The notes under the pieces: model-generated
Database searches by the model: none
What the model was told of the DNA's origin: nothing
Seen by the model: only the letters and a program-made list of their open reading frames with translations
Shown: piece after piece, positions 27,107 through 36,632 of the stretch
Layout: every line of letters starts with the position of its first letter
Numbering within the stretch: position 1 is the stretch's first letter
Assembly (NCBI RefSeq): GCF_900187425.1
Contig: NZ_FYDJ01000002.1
Location: forward strand, 1 to 64,000
Direction of reading: 5' to 3'
DNA: 64,000 nucleotides
From: Pseudomonas sp. Irchel s3h14
GTDB lineage: Bacteria > Pseudomonadota > Gammaproteobacteria > Pseudomonadales > Pseudomonadaceae
Made by a program: the position numbers and the translations under genes

Positions 27107-28274
27107 TTGCCAGCCCCTTCACCACCAACAACGTGGTGAGGGGAATCCCGTGGAACAACAGCACCACGGCACCCGGCGTCCACCACGAATAGAACGGCGC
27201 GGCGATCAGCATGCCGACGCCGAACCCGGTCATTTGCAACAACGTCAGGAAGCTGAAAATCGGCAGACGCAGGCTGTCCGGCTCACGTTGCAGGCGCGAC
27301 ATCAGGCCGACTTCCGAGAAACCGTCGCCCAACCCCGCCGGCAACGAGAACAACAGCAAGCCGTAGAGCGTTTGCTGCTGAAACATCAGGATGAAGCCGC
27401 AGGACATCAGCAACACACCAAAGAAAAATCGTCGCTCCAGGTTCACGTTGTCCGAACCTTTCAGCCGGCTGGCGATGCGCGCGCCGATGAGTTTTCCGCA
27501 GGCCCAGACCGCCAACATCAGGCCCAGCGTGGTGCTGGCTGACTCGGGCGTCAGCAGTCTGGAAATAATCGGAAAACCCACGTTGTGCGCGGCACTGCCA
27601 AGGGTGTCAGCCATCGCCACGGCGAGCATAGCCGCCACCACCGGTGTGCTGCGCAGTCCCTGGAGCAAGACCGCCCACTCACCACGCTCGTGGCTGGGTT
27701 CATCACTGGGCGCAGGTTTTGAGAAGCGCAGCGGCAAGATGAACAACGCGGCCAGCAGATAAGTGACGACGTTCAATGCAAGCACCGTTTCAAAGCCGAA
27801 TGCTGCCACCAATAGCCCTGACACCAGACTTCCGCCGACCATGGCGGCCGACGACGCCGAGGTGATCCAGGCGTTGGTCTTGAGCAGGTGTTCGCTTTCG
27901 ATCAAGTGCGGCAACTGACTGTTCAGGCCGATCGCGAACATCGAGTTGCCGAATCCCAGACCGAATGCAATTAACGGTAAAAGTAGTACTTGTTGGGCGA
28001 CCGGCAGCACCAGCAGCAGGCCCAGCAGCCCGGCGCGCAACAGGTCGAAGGCAATCAGCGGCAGGCGCCCGGCCCAGCGGCGATAAAACGTCGTACCGAT
28101 TAGGCTGGCGAATACTCCACCGGCCACGCGGCTGGCGAGGAAGATGCCGACGCTCATGGCGCTGTTGCTGAGCAGGTAGACGTAGGTGGCCAGGGCGACC
28201 ATGTTGAGGAAGGCGCCGAAGTCCGAGACCAGACGGGCGGTGATGATCAGTTGGGCGTTGCGGGTGGCGTTCAC
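27060..28274 (-). CDS. MFS transporter, unknown substrate
   Basis: A 404-residue major facilitator protein with about 11-12 helices, lacking a strong loop 2-3 motif (TTFYRRWAGRLP). It resembles the MFS_3/EntS-like group. I chose GTG at 28274 because AAGGA precedes it; the longer frame begins with TTG. The gene converges on cueR, and the last 16 or so codons of each overlap (47 bases), so the C-terminal [14 protein letters not shown] may have been shaped by that. The substrate cannot be inferred. Confidence 0.8.
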   Translation of the reverse strand: MNATRNAQLIITARLVSDFGAFLNMVALATYVYLLSNSAMSVGIFLASRVAGGVFASLIGTTFYRRWAGRLPLIAFDLLRAGLLGLLLVLPVAQQVLLLPLIAFGLGFGNSMFAIGLNSQLPHLIESEHLLKTNAWITSASSAAMVGGSLVSGLLVAAFGFETVLALNVVTYLLAALFILPLRFSKPAPSDEPSHERGEWAVLLQGLRSTPVVAAMLAVAMADTLGSAAHNVGFPIISRLLTPESASTTLGLMLAVWACGKLIGARIASRLKGSDNVNLERRFFFGVLLMSCGFILMFQQQTLYGLLLFSLPAGLGDGFSEVGLMSRLQREPDSLRLPIFSFLTLLQMTGFGVGMLIAAPFYSWWTPGAVVLLFHGIPLTTLLVVKGLAIRGERVGRNSPTPGS

Positions 28275-28336
28275 ATTCAGTCCTTGAGTGTGGGGAGTCC
28301 GGGAAATCTCAAAACTCAATTACACCGAAAATCCAA

Positions 28337-28441
28337 TGTGGGAGCGGCGGTGCGACGATTCGACTTGCTCGCGAATGCGATAGATCAGTCGACATTGATG
28401 TTGAATGACACACCGCATTCGCGAGCAAGCCCGCTCCCACA
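28337..28441. repeat. REP pair with a 16-base insertion in one arm
   Basis: The right arm is the normal CGAGCAAGCCCGCTCCCACA. In the left arm, TGTGGGAGCGG is separated from CTTGCTCGCG by about 16 extra bases (CGGTGCGACGATTCGA), a variant of the usual unit. Confidence 0.85.
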
Positions 28442-28483
28442 CTGGTACTCCAGCGTTTGGAGGTCAGGTGGCTGGCATCTACA

Positions 28484-28509
28484 AAAAACCCGGCAGAAGC
28501 CGGGTTTTT
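28484..28509 (-). terminator. Intrinsic terminator of the RIO kinase gene
   Basis: The stem GCCGGGTTTTT pairs with AAAAACCCGGC around a four-base loop. On the minus strand it is followed by a T-run, just after the kinase stop codon. Confidence 0.85.
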
Positions 28510-28519
28510 CGTTAACCGA

Positions 28520-29413
28520 TCACTGCATCCAAGGCGGAGGCGGCTCTTCGGCTTTGCTCGGTGGCGCGTCGTCAGCAGCGCGGATCGCTTGCTTGCGCTC
28601 TTCATCAAGGCGTGCCGCCTCGATCTCGCGCATGATCCCGCCAACATCGGCCAACTCTTCCGGCTCATCGAACTCGCCGGTCAAGACGCTGGCCGGGTGC
28701 AAGGTGCCGGCTTCGAACAGGGCCCACATTTCCTTGGCGTACTTGGTCTTTTTCAACTCCGGCGCAAACCGCCCGAAGTAGGACGCCATGTTGCCGACAT
28801 CCCGCTCCAGCATGCTGAACGCGTGGTTGTTGCCCGCTGCGTCGACCGCTTGCGGCAGATCGATGATCACCGGGCCGGTCGGGGTCAGCAATACGTTGAA
28901 CTCCGACAGGTCACCGTGCACCAGACCGGTACACAACATCAGCACGATCTGCGAAATCAGAAACGCGTGATACTCGCGTGCCTGATCCGGTTCCAGCACC
29001 ACGTCGTTCAGACGCGGCGCGGCATCACCGTACTCATCGGCCACCAGTTCCATCAACAGCACGCCTTCAAGGAAGTCGTAAGGCTGAGGAACCCGCACGC
29101 CAGCACCGGCCAGACGGAACAACGCCGCCACTTCGGCATTCTGCCAGGCGTCTTCGGTTTCTTTCTTGCCGAACTTGGAGCCCTTGGCCATCGCTCGAGC
29201 CTGACGGCTGTTGCGCACCTTGCGGCCTTCCTGATACTCGGCCGCCTGACGGAAACTGCGTTTATTCGCCTCCTTGTAGACCTTCGCGCAACGTAACTCG
29301 TTGCCGCAGCGCACCACATAAACAGCTGCTTCTTTACCACTCATGAGTGGGCGCAGCACCTCGTCGACCAGACCGTCCTCGATCAGGGGTTCAATGCGTT
29401 TTGGAGTCTTCAT
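28520..29413 (-). CDS. RIO-type serine protein kinase
   Basis: A 297-residue RIO1-like kinase. Conserved elements: the glycine-poor nucleotide loop around GKEAAVYVV, the ATP-anchoring lysine in CAKVYK (about 44), the catalytic HGDLSEFN (H166, D168, N173) and the metal-binding DLPQAV (D185). The final 35 residues are acidic and proline-rich. Bacterial RIO kinases have no settled role. It stands alone with its own terminator. Confidence 0.9.
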   Translation of the reverse strand: MKTPKRIEPLIEDGLVDEVLRPLMSGKEAAVYVVRCGNELRCAKVYKEANKRSFRQAAEYQEGRKVRNSRQARAMAKGSKFGKKETEDAWQNAEVAALFRLAGAGVRVPQPYDFLEGVLLMELVADEYGDAAPRLNDVVLEPDQAREYHAFLISQIVLMLCTGLVHGDLSEFNVLLTPTGPVIIDLPQAVDAAGNNHAFSMLERDVGNMASYFGRFAPELKKTKYAKEMWALFEAGTLHPASVLTGEFDEPEELADVGGIMREIEAARLDEERKQAIRAADDAPPSKAEEPPPPWMQ

Positions 29414-29813
29414 CAGCTTTTATTGGGGGTCCTTTATTACCAAACACGCGAAAGTCATTCGTTATACGGCAATCCACTCATTCGGGGGAGGGGTTGCCGA
29501 CCTATGAACGTTCCTGTGACCGTCGAGAAGCACACAATGTGCCGGTTTAATCAGTCAGCAACCGCCGCTCGTCATCGGCGCCACAGATCATAGCTGACCC
29601 TGCGCCACTTGTTGCTGAAGGGCTAAGCGGGTATTTGCGACAGAAGCTGACATCTCGATTCATACCCTTCGTAGGATTTTTCTTAACAGACCTCAATTTC
29701 CACCTCGGCCAGCCGAAGTCATCAGTGACAAAGTGATTTGTCCGACAATCGTTCTGCCAATATCCGCGAGTCATCTGCACTGCGTGGGCCTACAAGAAAA
29801 ATCTGGAGCGCGG
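29414..29813. other. 400-base intergenic region, no gene seen
   Basis: Contains the divergent upstream regions of the RIO kinase and the chemoreceptor. It is AT-rich around 29660-29720 (TCTTAACAGACCTC). I found no convincing coding frame, RNA gene or repeat; short frames on either strand lack ribosome sites. Confidence 0.4.
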
Positions 29814-31760
29814 ATGAACATCAAACAGAAGTTGACCTGGGCGTTTGCAATCATCGCCTGCTTGCCGGTGGTGCTGGTCGCTACCCTGGTTGTGCTGAAC
29901 TTGCGCAGTGATGCCAAGGACAGTTTCGTTGACGGCAGTGGCCGCGAAATTCGTCAGGTCAGCAACGCCATGCAACTGTTCTTTGACGGCATCAGCCAGA
30001 ACGTGGATTACCTGGCGACCCAACCACTGATCAAGAATTCCGACGACAGCCTCAAGACGTACATGAGCGCCAACGCCGAAAGCATTCCTCAAGGCGAGAT
30101 GGACAAGAAGGTCTTCGGCCTCCTTCAGGACCTGGGTAACAGTCACCCGTCCTACGCCTATGCCATTCTCGGCACCGCGGCGGGCGGTTATGTGTCCTGG
30201 CCGGACGATGCCAAACTGAACAATTACGACCCGCGCCAGCGCCCCTGGTACAAAGCTGCCCAGGCCAAACCGGGCAAACCGTTCCGCACCGAGGCCTATT
30301 ACTGGGCCCAGGACGACGCGACGTACGTCAGTACCGTGCGCACCATCGATAACAAGTTGGGCACCAATGGCGGTGTGGTCAGCATCGACGTGACGCTCAA
30401 GCAGCTCACTGAAATCGTCAAGCAGATCAAGCTCGGTGAAACCGGCTACCTGATGCTGCTGGAAAACACCGGCACCGTGCTGGTCGATCCGAAGCAACCG
30501 GAACACAACTTCAAAGCCTTGAGCAGCCTCGGCGAGGGCTACGCGCAACTGGCCAAGGCCGGTAAAGGGCTGGTGGAAGTCGAGCTGAACGGCGAACGCT
30601 ACATGGCCAACGTCTGGCCGTCGGAGCAACTGGGCTGGACCTTCATCGGCCTGATCAAGCAGACCGACGTGATGAGTTCGGCCACTCAGCTGACCTGGCT
30701 GATCGCGATCATCGCCGCCGTGCTGGCCGTGTTCTTCGCCATCGTCGGCGCCAGTTTCGCCAGCCTTATCGTGCGACCGATCCGCAGCGTGGCCAGCGGT
30801 CTGGAAGGCATCGCCCAAGGTGAAGGCGACTTGACCAAGAACCTGCAAATCCGTGGCAGCGACGAAACCGCGCAACTGGCCAACTGGTTCAACCAGTTCT
30901 TGGCAGCGATTCGTAACCTGATCCAGAGCATCGGCGGCGCCGCGACCAAGATCCTCGCCACCTCCAAGAGTTCGACCCAGGTCTCCAGCGACATGGCCGA
31001 AGCCGCCGGGCGTCAGCGTGAAGCGGTGGACATGGTTTCCACGGCGTTCCACGAAATGGTCGCCACCGCCAACGAAGTCGCGCGCTCTTGCAGCCAGGCG
31101 GCGGAATCGGCCGACAGCGGCCAGCGCCAGGCACGTGAAGGTCAGCAGCAGATTGATGCGGCCGTGACCAGCGTTGATCGCTTGAGCCAGGAAATCGAAC
31201 AGTCGGCCCAGTCGATGCAACAGCTTGAGCGCGACAGCAACGACATTCAGTCAATCCTCGGGACCATTCGCTCGATTGCCGAACAGACCAACCTGCTGGC
31301 GCTGAACGCCGCTATCGAAGCAGCGCGGGCCGGTGAACAGGGTCGTGGGTTTGCAGTGGTCGCCGATGAAGTTCGGGCACTGGCCAAGCGGACTGCCGAT
31401 TCCACGGCGGAAATCGATGGTTTGCTGGGCAACCTCGCCAAACGCACCAGTCAGGTGACTCAGCAAATGCACGCCAGCCTGGAAGTGTCCCAGCAATCGG
31501 TGACGCGGATCGGTGAAGCACGCAGCAGTTTCGGGCTGATTCGTGAGTCGGTGGACGTGATCCGCGACATGAACACCCAGATCGCTACCGCGGCGGAAGA
31601 ACAGCATCAGGTGGCTGAAGACATCAATCGGCACATCAGTCAGATTCATGGTGATGCGCAATTGGTGGCGGAACTGGCGAACTCGGCGCGGCTGGATTCG
31701 CAGAGTCTGGCGGGGTTGTCGAATGAGCTGGATGGGTTGGTGCGCCGCTTCAGAACCTGA
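29814..31760 (+). CDS. Methyl-accepting chemotaxis protein, dCache amino-acid type
   Basis: A 648-residue chemoreceptor. TM1 is at about residues 9-30, a periplasmic dCache domain at 32-275, TM2 at about 296-320, then HAMP and a cytoplasmic signalling domain with the hairpin tip [20 protein letters not shown]. The ligand domain carries the amino-acid motif YDPRQRPWY with later Y and D (VSIDV) at spacings like PctA. That predicts recognition of amino acids. Start 29814 follows GGAGCGCGG. It probably couples to the main chemotaxis pathway through CheW/CheA. Confidence 0.9.
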   Translation: MNIKQKLTWAFAIIACLPVVLVATLVVLNLRSDAKDSFVDGSGREIRQVSNAMQLFFDGISQNVDYLATQPLIKNSDDSLKTYMSANAESIPQGEMDKKVFGLLQDLGNSHPSYAYAILGTAAGGYVSWPDDAKLNNYDPRQRPWYKAAQAKPGKPFRTEAYYWAQDDATYVSTVRTIDNKLGTNGGVVSIDVTLKQLTEIVKQIKLGETGYLMLLENTGTVLVDPKQPEHNFKALSSLGEGYAQLAKAGKGLVEVELNGERYMANVWPSEQLGWTFIGLIKQTDVMSSATQLTWLIAIIAAVLAVFFAIVGASFASLIVRPIRSVASGLEGIAQGEGDLTKNLQIRGSDETAQLANWFNQFLAAIRNLIQSIGGAATKILATSKSSTQVSSDMAEAAGRQREAVDMVSTAFHEMVATANEVARSCSQAAESADSGQRQAREGQQQIDAAVTSVDRLSQEIEQSAQSMQQLERDSNDIQSILGTIRSIAEQTNLLALNAAIEAARAGEQGRGFAVVADEVRALAKRTADSTAEIDGLLGNLAKRTSQVTQQMHASLEVSQQSVTRIGEARSSFGLIRESVDVIRDMNTQIATAAEEQHQVAEDINRHISQIHGDAQLVAELANSARLDSQSLAGLSNELDGLVRRFRT

Positions 31761-31790
31761 TCCTGAATCCCGGTGGCCGCTCCGCGGCCA

Positions 31791-31877
31791 ATCGCGGGCA
31801 AGCCTTGCTCCTACGGATTTGTGTCGTACCCCATATCGGTGTCACACAAATCCGTAGGAGCAAGGCTTGCCCGCGAT
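31791..31877. repeat. Long perfect REP inverted repeat
   Basis: Arms of 34 bases (ATCGCGGGCAAGCCTTGCTC... and the exact complement) flank a loop of about 19 bases. This is a third subtype (CAAGGCTTGCCCGCGAT). It sits between convergent genes and may end transcription of both. Confidence 0.9.
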
Positions 31878-31884
31878 GAGGCCG

Positions 31885-32676
31885 TCACTGTTTGAAGAGT
31901 TCTCCGGGAGTAAACCCGAACAGATTCTTGAACGCCGCAATAAACGCCGAAGTCGAGTCATACCCGCAAGACAGCGCGGCATTCGTCACGCTGTCCCCCT
32001 CCTCCAGCAAACTCAACGACGACAGCAACCGCATCCGCTGTCGCCACCCTCGAAAGCTCAACCCGGTTTCCCGCTGAAAGAGCCGCATCAAGGTCTTCTC
32101 CGAGGTGCCCAACCGCTCGGCCCACGCCTGCAAGGTCACATTGCGCTCAGGGCTTTCGATCAGCTCGTTGCACAACCCCAGCAACCGTTCATGGCGCGGT
32201 AACGGTAGCGAGAAGCCGACCTCCGGCAGATGCGCCAACTGATCCAGCAGCACACTCACCAGCCGCGATTCCTGGCTGTCGCCCTGTGGATATTCAACCG
32301 GCAGCAAACAAAAACTCTTGATCAGCTCCCGGGCCAACGGCGTCACTTCCAGCACCCGGCAACGCCCGTCCGCCCATTCACAATCCTCGCGGCGCACATA
32401 GAGGCTGCGCATCTCGGCGCGCATCGAGGTCACCACCTGGTGTTCGAGATCCGCCGGAATCCAGATGCCCCACTGCGGCGGCGCATAGAAACTGCCCTCG
32501 GCGGTATGCACGCCGAGAACACCGCTGATCGCGTAGGAGAACTGCACCCAATCGTGTCGATGCGGCGGCGTCCATGAACCGGCGTTGAGGCTTTCCGCAC
32601 GGGCATACAGCGGACGCGGCAGCACCGTCAGCGTCGGAATCGTCCGTTCGAGAGAAAGTTGTCCGTTAGTCGGCAT
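31885..32676 (-). CDS. AraC-family regulator (cupin N-terminus)
   Basis: A 263-residue AraC/XylS regulator. An N-terminal cupin (HRHDWVQFSYAISGV, then IPADLEHQV) occupies about residues 30-110. The C-terminal double helix-turn-helix contains LQAWAERLGTSEKTLMRLFQ and AALSCGYDSTSAFIAAFKNL. It diverges from a BASS-type transporter gene, a common regulator/exporter pairing, and probably controls it. Confidence 0.87.
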   Translation of the reverse strand: MPTNGQLSLERTIPTLTVLPRPLYARAESLNAGSWTPPHRHDWVQFSYAISGVLGVHTAEGSFYAPPQWGIWIPADLEHQVVTSMRAEMRSLYVRREDCEWADGRCRVLEVTPLARELIKSFCLLPVEYPQGDSQESRLVSVLLDQLAHLPEVGFSLPLPRHERLLGLCNELIESPERNVTLQAWAERLGTSEKTLMRLFQRETGLSFRGWRQRMRLLSSLSLLEEGDSVTNAALSCGYDSTSAFIAAFKNLFGFTPGELFKQ

Positions 32677-32760
32677 TGATTGGCCTTATGTCGCAAGACG
32701 GCTGATGGAGCCGACGTTAGGCTAAGTCACCAATTCTTACAAATGTATTCGGTGCCTGTT

Positions 32761-33789
32761 ATGCATGCCTTCAAACACCTCAAACGCGTGGTCACCGACT
32801 GGTTCTTGTGTGGCATGTTGATCGCCACGCTGCTGGCGTATTTCTTCCCGACCTTTGGTGCCACCGGCGGCGGAATGCACGCTGAATACGTGATCAACAT
32901 CGGCGTGTTCCTGGTGTTCTTCCTGCACGGGGTCAACCTGTCCAGCGAGCAGATCACTCACGGTCTGAAAAACTGGAAGCTGCACGTGATGGTTCAGGGA
33001 TTCACCTTCGCGGTGTTTCCGCTGATCTGGCTGCTGAGCGACACGCTGTTGGGTTCGCACATTCCGTCGCTGCTGATGCTGGGCTTCCTGTACCTCTGCG
33101 CCCTGCCCTCGACCATCTCCTCGTCCGTGGCCCTGACCGGCAGCGCGGGCGGCAACGTACCGGCGGCGATTCTCAACGCGAGCCTGTCCAGCGTGCTGGG
33201 GATTTTCCTGACGCCGTTACTGGTGAGTTTCGTGGTCGGCAGCGGCGCGGGCGGCATCGATCTGGGCGCCACCCTGCTCGACCTCTGCGCCATGTTGCTG
33301 TTGCCGCTGGTACTCGGCCAATTGGTTCGGCCGTTCCTCGGCAAGTTCTTCGCCCGCCACAAGCGCTACACCAACATCGCCGACAAGTTGGTGATCCTGT
33401 TGCTGGTGTACGCGGCGTTCTGCAATTCGATGGTCTCGGGGATGTGGCAAAAGCAGGGCAACAGCGTGATCCTCACGGCACTGATCGGCAGTGCGATCCT
33501 GCTGGCGATCATCCTGTGGATGACCACCCGCACCGCTCGCGCATTGAAATTCAGCCCGGCCGATGAAATCGCCGCGGTGTTTTGCGCCAGCAAGAAATCA
33601 CTGGCCGCCGGTGCGCCAATGGCGGCGCTGATCTTCGGCGCCAACCCGGGGCTTGGACTGATCCTGTTGCCGATCATGATCTACCACCCGTTGCAGCTGA
33701 TCGTCTGCTCGGTCATGGCCGAGAGTTACGCCAACCGCAATCGGCAGCTGGCCCAGCAGAAAAGCGCCGCCGTCCTCAGCGCTCGATAA
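32761..33789 (+). CDS. Bile acid:sodium symporter family protein (YfeH-like)
   Basis: A 342-residue BASS-family protein with about nine to ten hydrophobic helices. Family features are FFLHGVNLSSEQI, LYLCALPSTISSSVALT, NASLSSVLGIFLTP and FCASKKSLAAGAPMAALIF. Prokaryotic members carry organic anions and are not restricted to bile acids. Start 32761 is a judgement, with an ATG at 32743 possible; neither has a strong ribosome site. It is divergent from the AraC gene, and its last 14 bases overlap the thiolase gene. Confidence 0.85.
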   Translation: MHAFKHLKRVVTDWFLCGMLIATLLAYFFPTFGATGGGMHAEYVINIGVFLVFFLHGVNLSSEQITHGLKNWKLHVMVQGFTFAVFPLIWLLSDTLLGSHIPSLLMLGFLYLCALPSTISSSVALTGSAGGNVPAAILNASLSSVLGIFLTPLLVSFVVGSGAGGIDLGATLLDLCAMLLLPLVLGQLVRPFLGKFFARHKRYTNIADKLVILLLVYAAFCNSMVSGMWQKQGNSVILTALIGSAILLAIILWMTTRTARALKFSPADEIAAVFCASKKSLAAGAPMAALIFGANPGLGLILLPIMIYHPLQLIVCSVMAESYANRNRQLAQQKSAAVLSAR

Positions 33790-35053
33790 TCGCTGTCACC
33801 CCTTGGCCACCAGCCGCGCACATCGAGATCAAGCCTCGCCCCTTGCCCGCCGCATCCAGCAACTTCGCCAAATTGGCGACGATGCGCCCGCCGGTAGCCG
33901 CAAATGGATGTCCCGCCGCCAGTGAACTGCCTTTGACATTGAGGCGGCTACGGTCGATGGAGCCCAGTGGCGCATCGAGACCGAGGCGGGTTTTGCAATA
34001 TTCCGGATCCTCCCAGGCCTTCAGCGTGCAGAGTACCTGCGCGGCGAAGGCTTCGTGGATTTCGTAGTAATCGAAGTCCTGCAAGGTCAGGCCATTGCGC
34101 GCCAGCAAACGTGGCACCGCATACACCGGCGCCATCAACAATCCTTCCGCACCGCTGACGAAATCCACCGCCGCCACCTCGCCATCGCGCAAATAGGCAA
34201 GGATCGGCAGACCACGTTCCTTGGCCCATTCTTCACTGCCCATCAGCACCAGCGATGCGCCATCGGTGAGCGGCGTCGAGTTGCCCGCCGTCAGGGTGCC
34301 CTTGGCGCTTTTCTCGAAGGCCGGTTTCAGTGAGGCGAGTTTCTCCAGGGTCAGATCCTGGCGCAGGTTGTTGTCGCGGGTCAGGCCGAGGAACGGTGTC
34401 ATCAAATCGTTGTGCCAGCCTTCGGTGTAGGACGCGGCCATTTTCTGGTGACTGTCCAACGCCAGTTGGTCCTGTTCGTCGCGCGGAATGTTCCAGGCCT
34501 GGGCCATCAACTCGCAGTACTCGCCCATCGACAGACCGGTGCGCGACTCGCTGATGCTTGGAAAGTCGGGTATCAAGTGGCGGGGACGCAGTTGCAGGAA
34601 GGTTTTCAGTTTGTCGGCGGTGCTTCGGGCGCGGTTGGCCTGCAGGAGGATCTTGCGCAGGCTTTCGTTGACACCGATCGGCACGTCCGAGGCTGTGTCG
34701 ACGCCACCTGCAATGCCACATTCGATCTGACCCAGGGCGATTTTGTTCGCCACCAACAATGTTGCCTCCAGCCCCGTGCCGCAGGCTTGCTGGATGTCGT
34801 AGGCCGGCGTCATCGGCGACAACCGCGAGCCCAGCACGCACTCGCGGGTCAGGCTCATATCCCGGGAGTGCTTGGCCACCGCCCCCGCCGCCACTTCGCC
34901 CAGGCGCAAACCGTGCAGGTTGTAGCGTTCGATCAGGCCTTCGAGCGCGGCGGTAAGCATCGCCTGATTACTGGCGGTGGCGTACGGCCCGTTGGAACGG
35001 GCGAAGGGGATACGGTTACCACCAATAATTGCAACGCGGCGCAGTTGAGTCAT
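33776..35053 (-). CDS. Acetyl-CoA C-acyltransferase (thiolase, FadI-like)
   Basis: A 425-residue thiolase. The nucleophilic cysteine is in QQACGTGLEA (about residue 90); the other active-site blocks are HEAFAAQV, GHPFAATGGR and CAAGGQG. At about 425 residues it is closer to FadI than to the 390-residue FadA/PhaA forms. It is divergent from the FabG/MaoC pair, and together they cover thiolysis, ketoacyl reduction and hydration steps of fatty acid metabolism. The operon's chain-length preference cannot be read. Confidence 0.88.
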   Translation of the reverse strand: MTQLRRVAIIGGNRIPFARSNGPYATASNQAMLTAALEGLIERYNLHGLRLGEVAAGAVAKHSRDMSLTRECVLGSRLSPMTPAYDIQQACGTGLEATLLVANKIALGQIECGIAGGVDTASDVPIGVNESLRKILLQANRARSTADKLKTFLQLRPRHLIPDFPSISESRTGLSMGEYCELMAQAWNIPRDEQDQLALDSHQKMAASYTEGWHNDLMTPFLGLTRDNNLRQDLTLEKLASLKPAFEKSAKGTLTAGNSTPLTDGASLVLMGSEEWAKERGLPILAYLRDGEVAAVDFVSGAEGLLMAPVYAVPRLLARNGLTLQDFDYYEIHEAFAAQVLCTLKAWEDPEYCKTRLGLDAPLGSIDRSRLNVKGSSLAAGHPFAATGGRIVANLAKLLDAAGKGRGLISMCAAGGQGVTAIIER

Positions 35054-35096
35054 GAAAAGCTCCTGATGAAATATTCATTTTGAAAACCACCCCCCT

Positions 35097-35187
35097 TGTA
35101 GGAGCCGAGCTTGCTCGCGATAGCGGTGTGTCAGCTACATTGATGTCGACAGATACACCGCCATCGCGAGCAAGCTCAGCTCCTACA
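35097..35187. repeat. REP pair, TGTAGGAGC type
   Basis: Inverted pair TGTAGGAGCCGAGCTTGCTC and its near-complement, 91 bases, in the divergent region between thiolase and FabG-like genes. Confidence 0.9.
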
Positions 35188-35277
35188 GTGATCAAGCGTA
35201 GGCCTTATCTCGTGGATCGAACGACTGATTGCCATTCATGGTCCACACTTTTAACCCCAGCTGCTGGAGCGCGTTCC

Positions 35278-36630
35278 ATGTCTGACCGTTATATCGACTT
35301 CGCCAATTCGTCCATCGGCCATCGTTTGGTCGGGGCCCTGGGTCTGCCGTCGCCGGTTCGTCTGGAGCGCTGGCAAGCAGGCCGGCTGCGGCCTGTCGAG
35401 GGGGCGCTGTTGTTAGGCGGTGGCCCGTTGACGGAGAAAATCAGCACCTTCGCCAACCGCCTGACCGACGCGATTTACAGCTACGGCACCGAGCCTTCGC
35501 TGGCCACTGCGTGGATTCCCGGCCACGGCCCCAAACTCAAAGCCGTGGTGTTCGACGCCAGCGACCTGGTGCAGACCGATCAACTCAAACAGCTGCGCGA
35601 GTTCTTCCAGCCGCTGATAAAAAACCTCGATCACAGCGCGCACCTGGTGATTCTGGGGCGCGCGCCGGAGACCTTGAGCGATCCGTTCGCCGCCAGTGCC
35701 CAGCGAGCACTGGAAGGCTTCAGCCGTTCGCTGGCCAAGGAACTGCGCAGTGGCGGCACCTTGCAGCTGATTTATGTCGGCGAAGGGGCGGAGGATCAAC
35801 TGGAAGGCCCGCTGAGGTTTTTCCTCTCGCCAAAAAGTGCATTCGTTTCCGGGCAAGTGATTCGCTTGAATGCCTGCGACACGCAGGTGACGGACTGGAC
35901 TCGTCCATTGTCTGGCCGCACGGCACTGGTCACGGGTGCTGCACGCGGCATCGGTGCCTCCATCGCCGAAACCCTGGCCCGCGATGGGGCCGACGTGATC
36001 CTGCTCGACGTAGCACCGGCCAAGACTGACCTCGAAGCCCTCGCCGCACGCCTCGGCGGACGCAGCATCACCCTCGACATTTGCGCCGAAGACGCCGCCG
36101 CGCAGTTGATCGAGCAACTGCCCGACGGTATCGACATCGTGGTCCACAACGCTGGTATCACTCGGGATAAAACCCTGGCCAACATGACCCCGGAATTCTG
36201 GGACTCGGTGTTGGCGGTCAACCTCAATGCGCCACAAGTGCTGACCAAGGCACTGCTCGACAGCGGCACCCTGCACGACAACGGCCGGGTGATCCTGCTG
36301 GCGTCGATCAGCGGCATCGCCGGCAATCGCGGGCAAACCAATTACGCAGCCAGCAAGGCCGGGCTGATCGGGCTGGCCCAAGCCTGGGCGCCGCTGCTGA
36401 ACGAGCGCGGCATCAGCATCAATGCGGTAGCACCCGGTTTCATCGAAACCCAGATGACCGCGCACCTGCCGTTCGGCGTGCGTGAGGCCGGGCGGCGCAT
36501 GAGTTCGCTGGGCCAGGGTGGTCTGCCGCAAGACGTCGCCGAAGCGGTGGCGTGGCTGGCTCAACCGGGTACCGGCGCGTTCACCGGTCAAGCCCTGCGA
36601 GTGTGCGGACAAAGTGTTTTGGGGGCTTAG
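35278..36630 (+). CDS. High-molecular-weight FabG-like 3-oxoacyl reductase
   Basis: A 450-residue two-part protein, about 200 residues longer than ordinary FabG. The N-terminal half (1-205) is a degenerate Rossmann-like domain lacking a glycine motif. The C-terminal half is a complete SDR: TGAARGIGAS (about 220), HNAGITRDKTLANM, and the catalytic S (ASISG) and YAASK. This matches the FabG4/HMwFabG group that reduces 3-oxoacyl-CoA, often NADH-dependent. Start 35278 was chosen over the longer frame through the REP. The MaoC-like gene follows within three bases. Confidence 0.87.
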   Translation: MSDRYIDFANSSIGHRLVGALGLPSPVRLERWQAGRLRPVEGALLLGGGPLTEKISTFANRLTDAIYSYGTEPSLATAWIPGHGPKLKAVVFDASDLVQTDQLKQLREFFQPLIKNLDHSAHLVILGRAPETLSDPFAASAQRALEGFSRSLAKELRSGGTLQLIYVGEGAEDQLEGPLRFFLSPKSAFVSGQVIRLNACDTQVTDWTRPLSGRTALVTGAARGIGASIAETLARDGADVILLDVAPAKTDLEALAARLGGRSITLDICAEDAAAQLIEQLPDGIDIVVHNAGITRDKTLANMTPEFWDSVLAVNLNAPQVLTKALLDSGTLHDNGRVILLASISGIAGNRGQTNYAASKAGLIGLAQAWAPLLNERGISINAVAPGFIETQMTAHLPFGVREAGRRMSSLGQGGLPQDVAEAVAWLAQPGTGAFTGQALRVCGQSVLGA

Positions 36631-36632
36631 GC

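Noticed and set aside
29790..31220. A 476-residue minus frame inside the chemoreceptor gene
   Set aside because: Shadow frame rich in Gly, His and Arg; the plus-strand MCP has complete domains.
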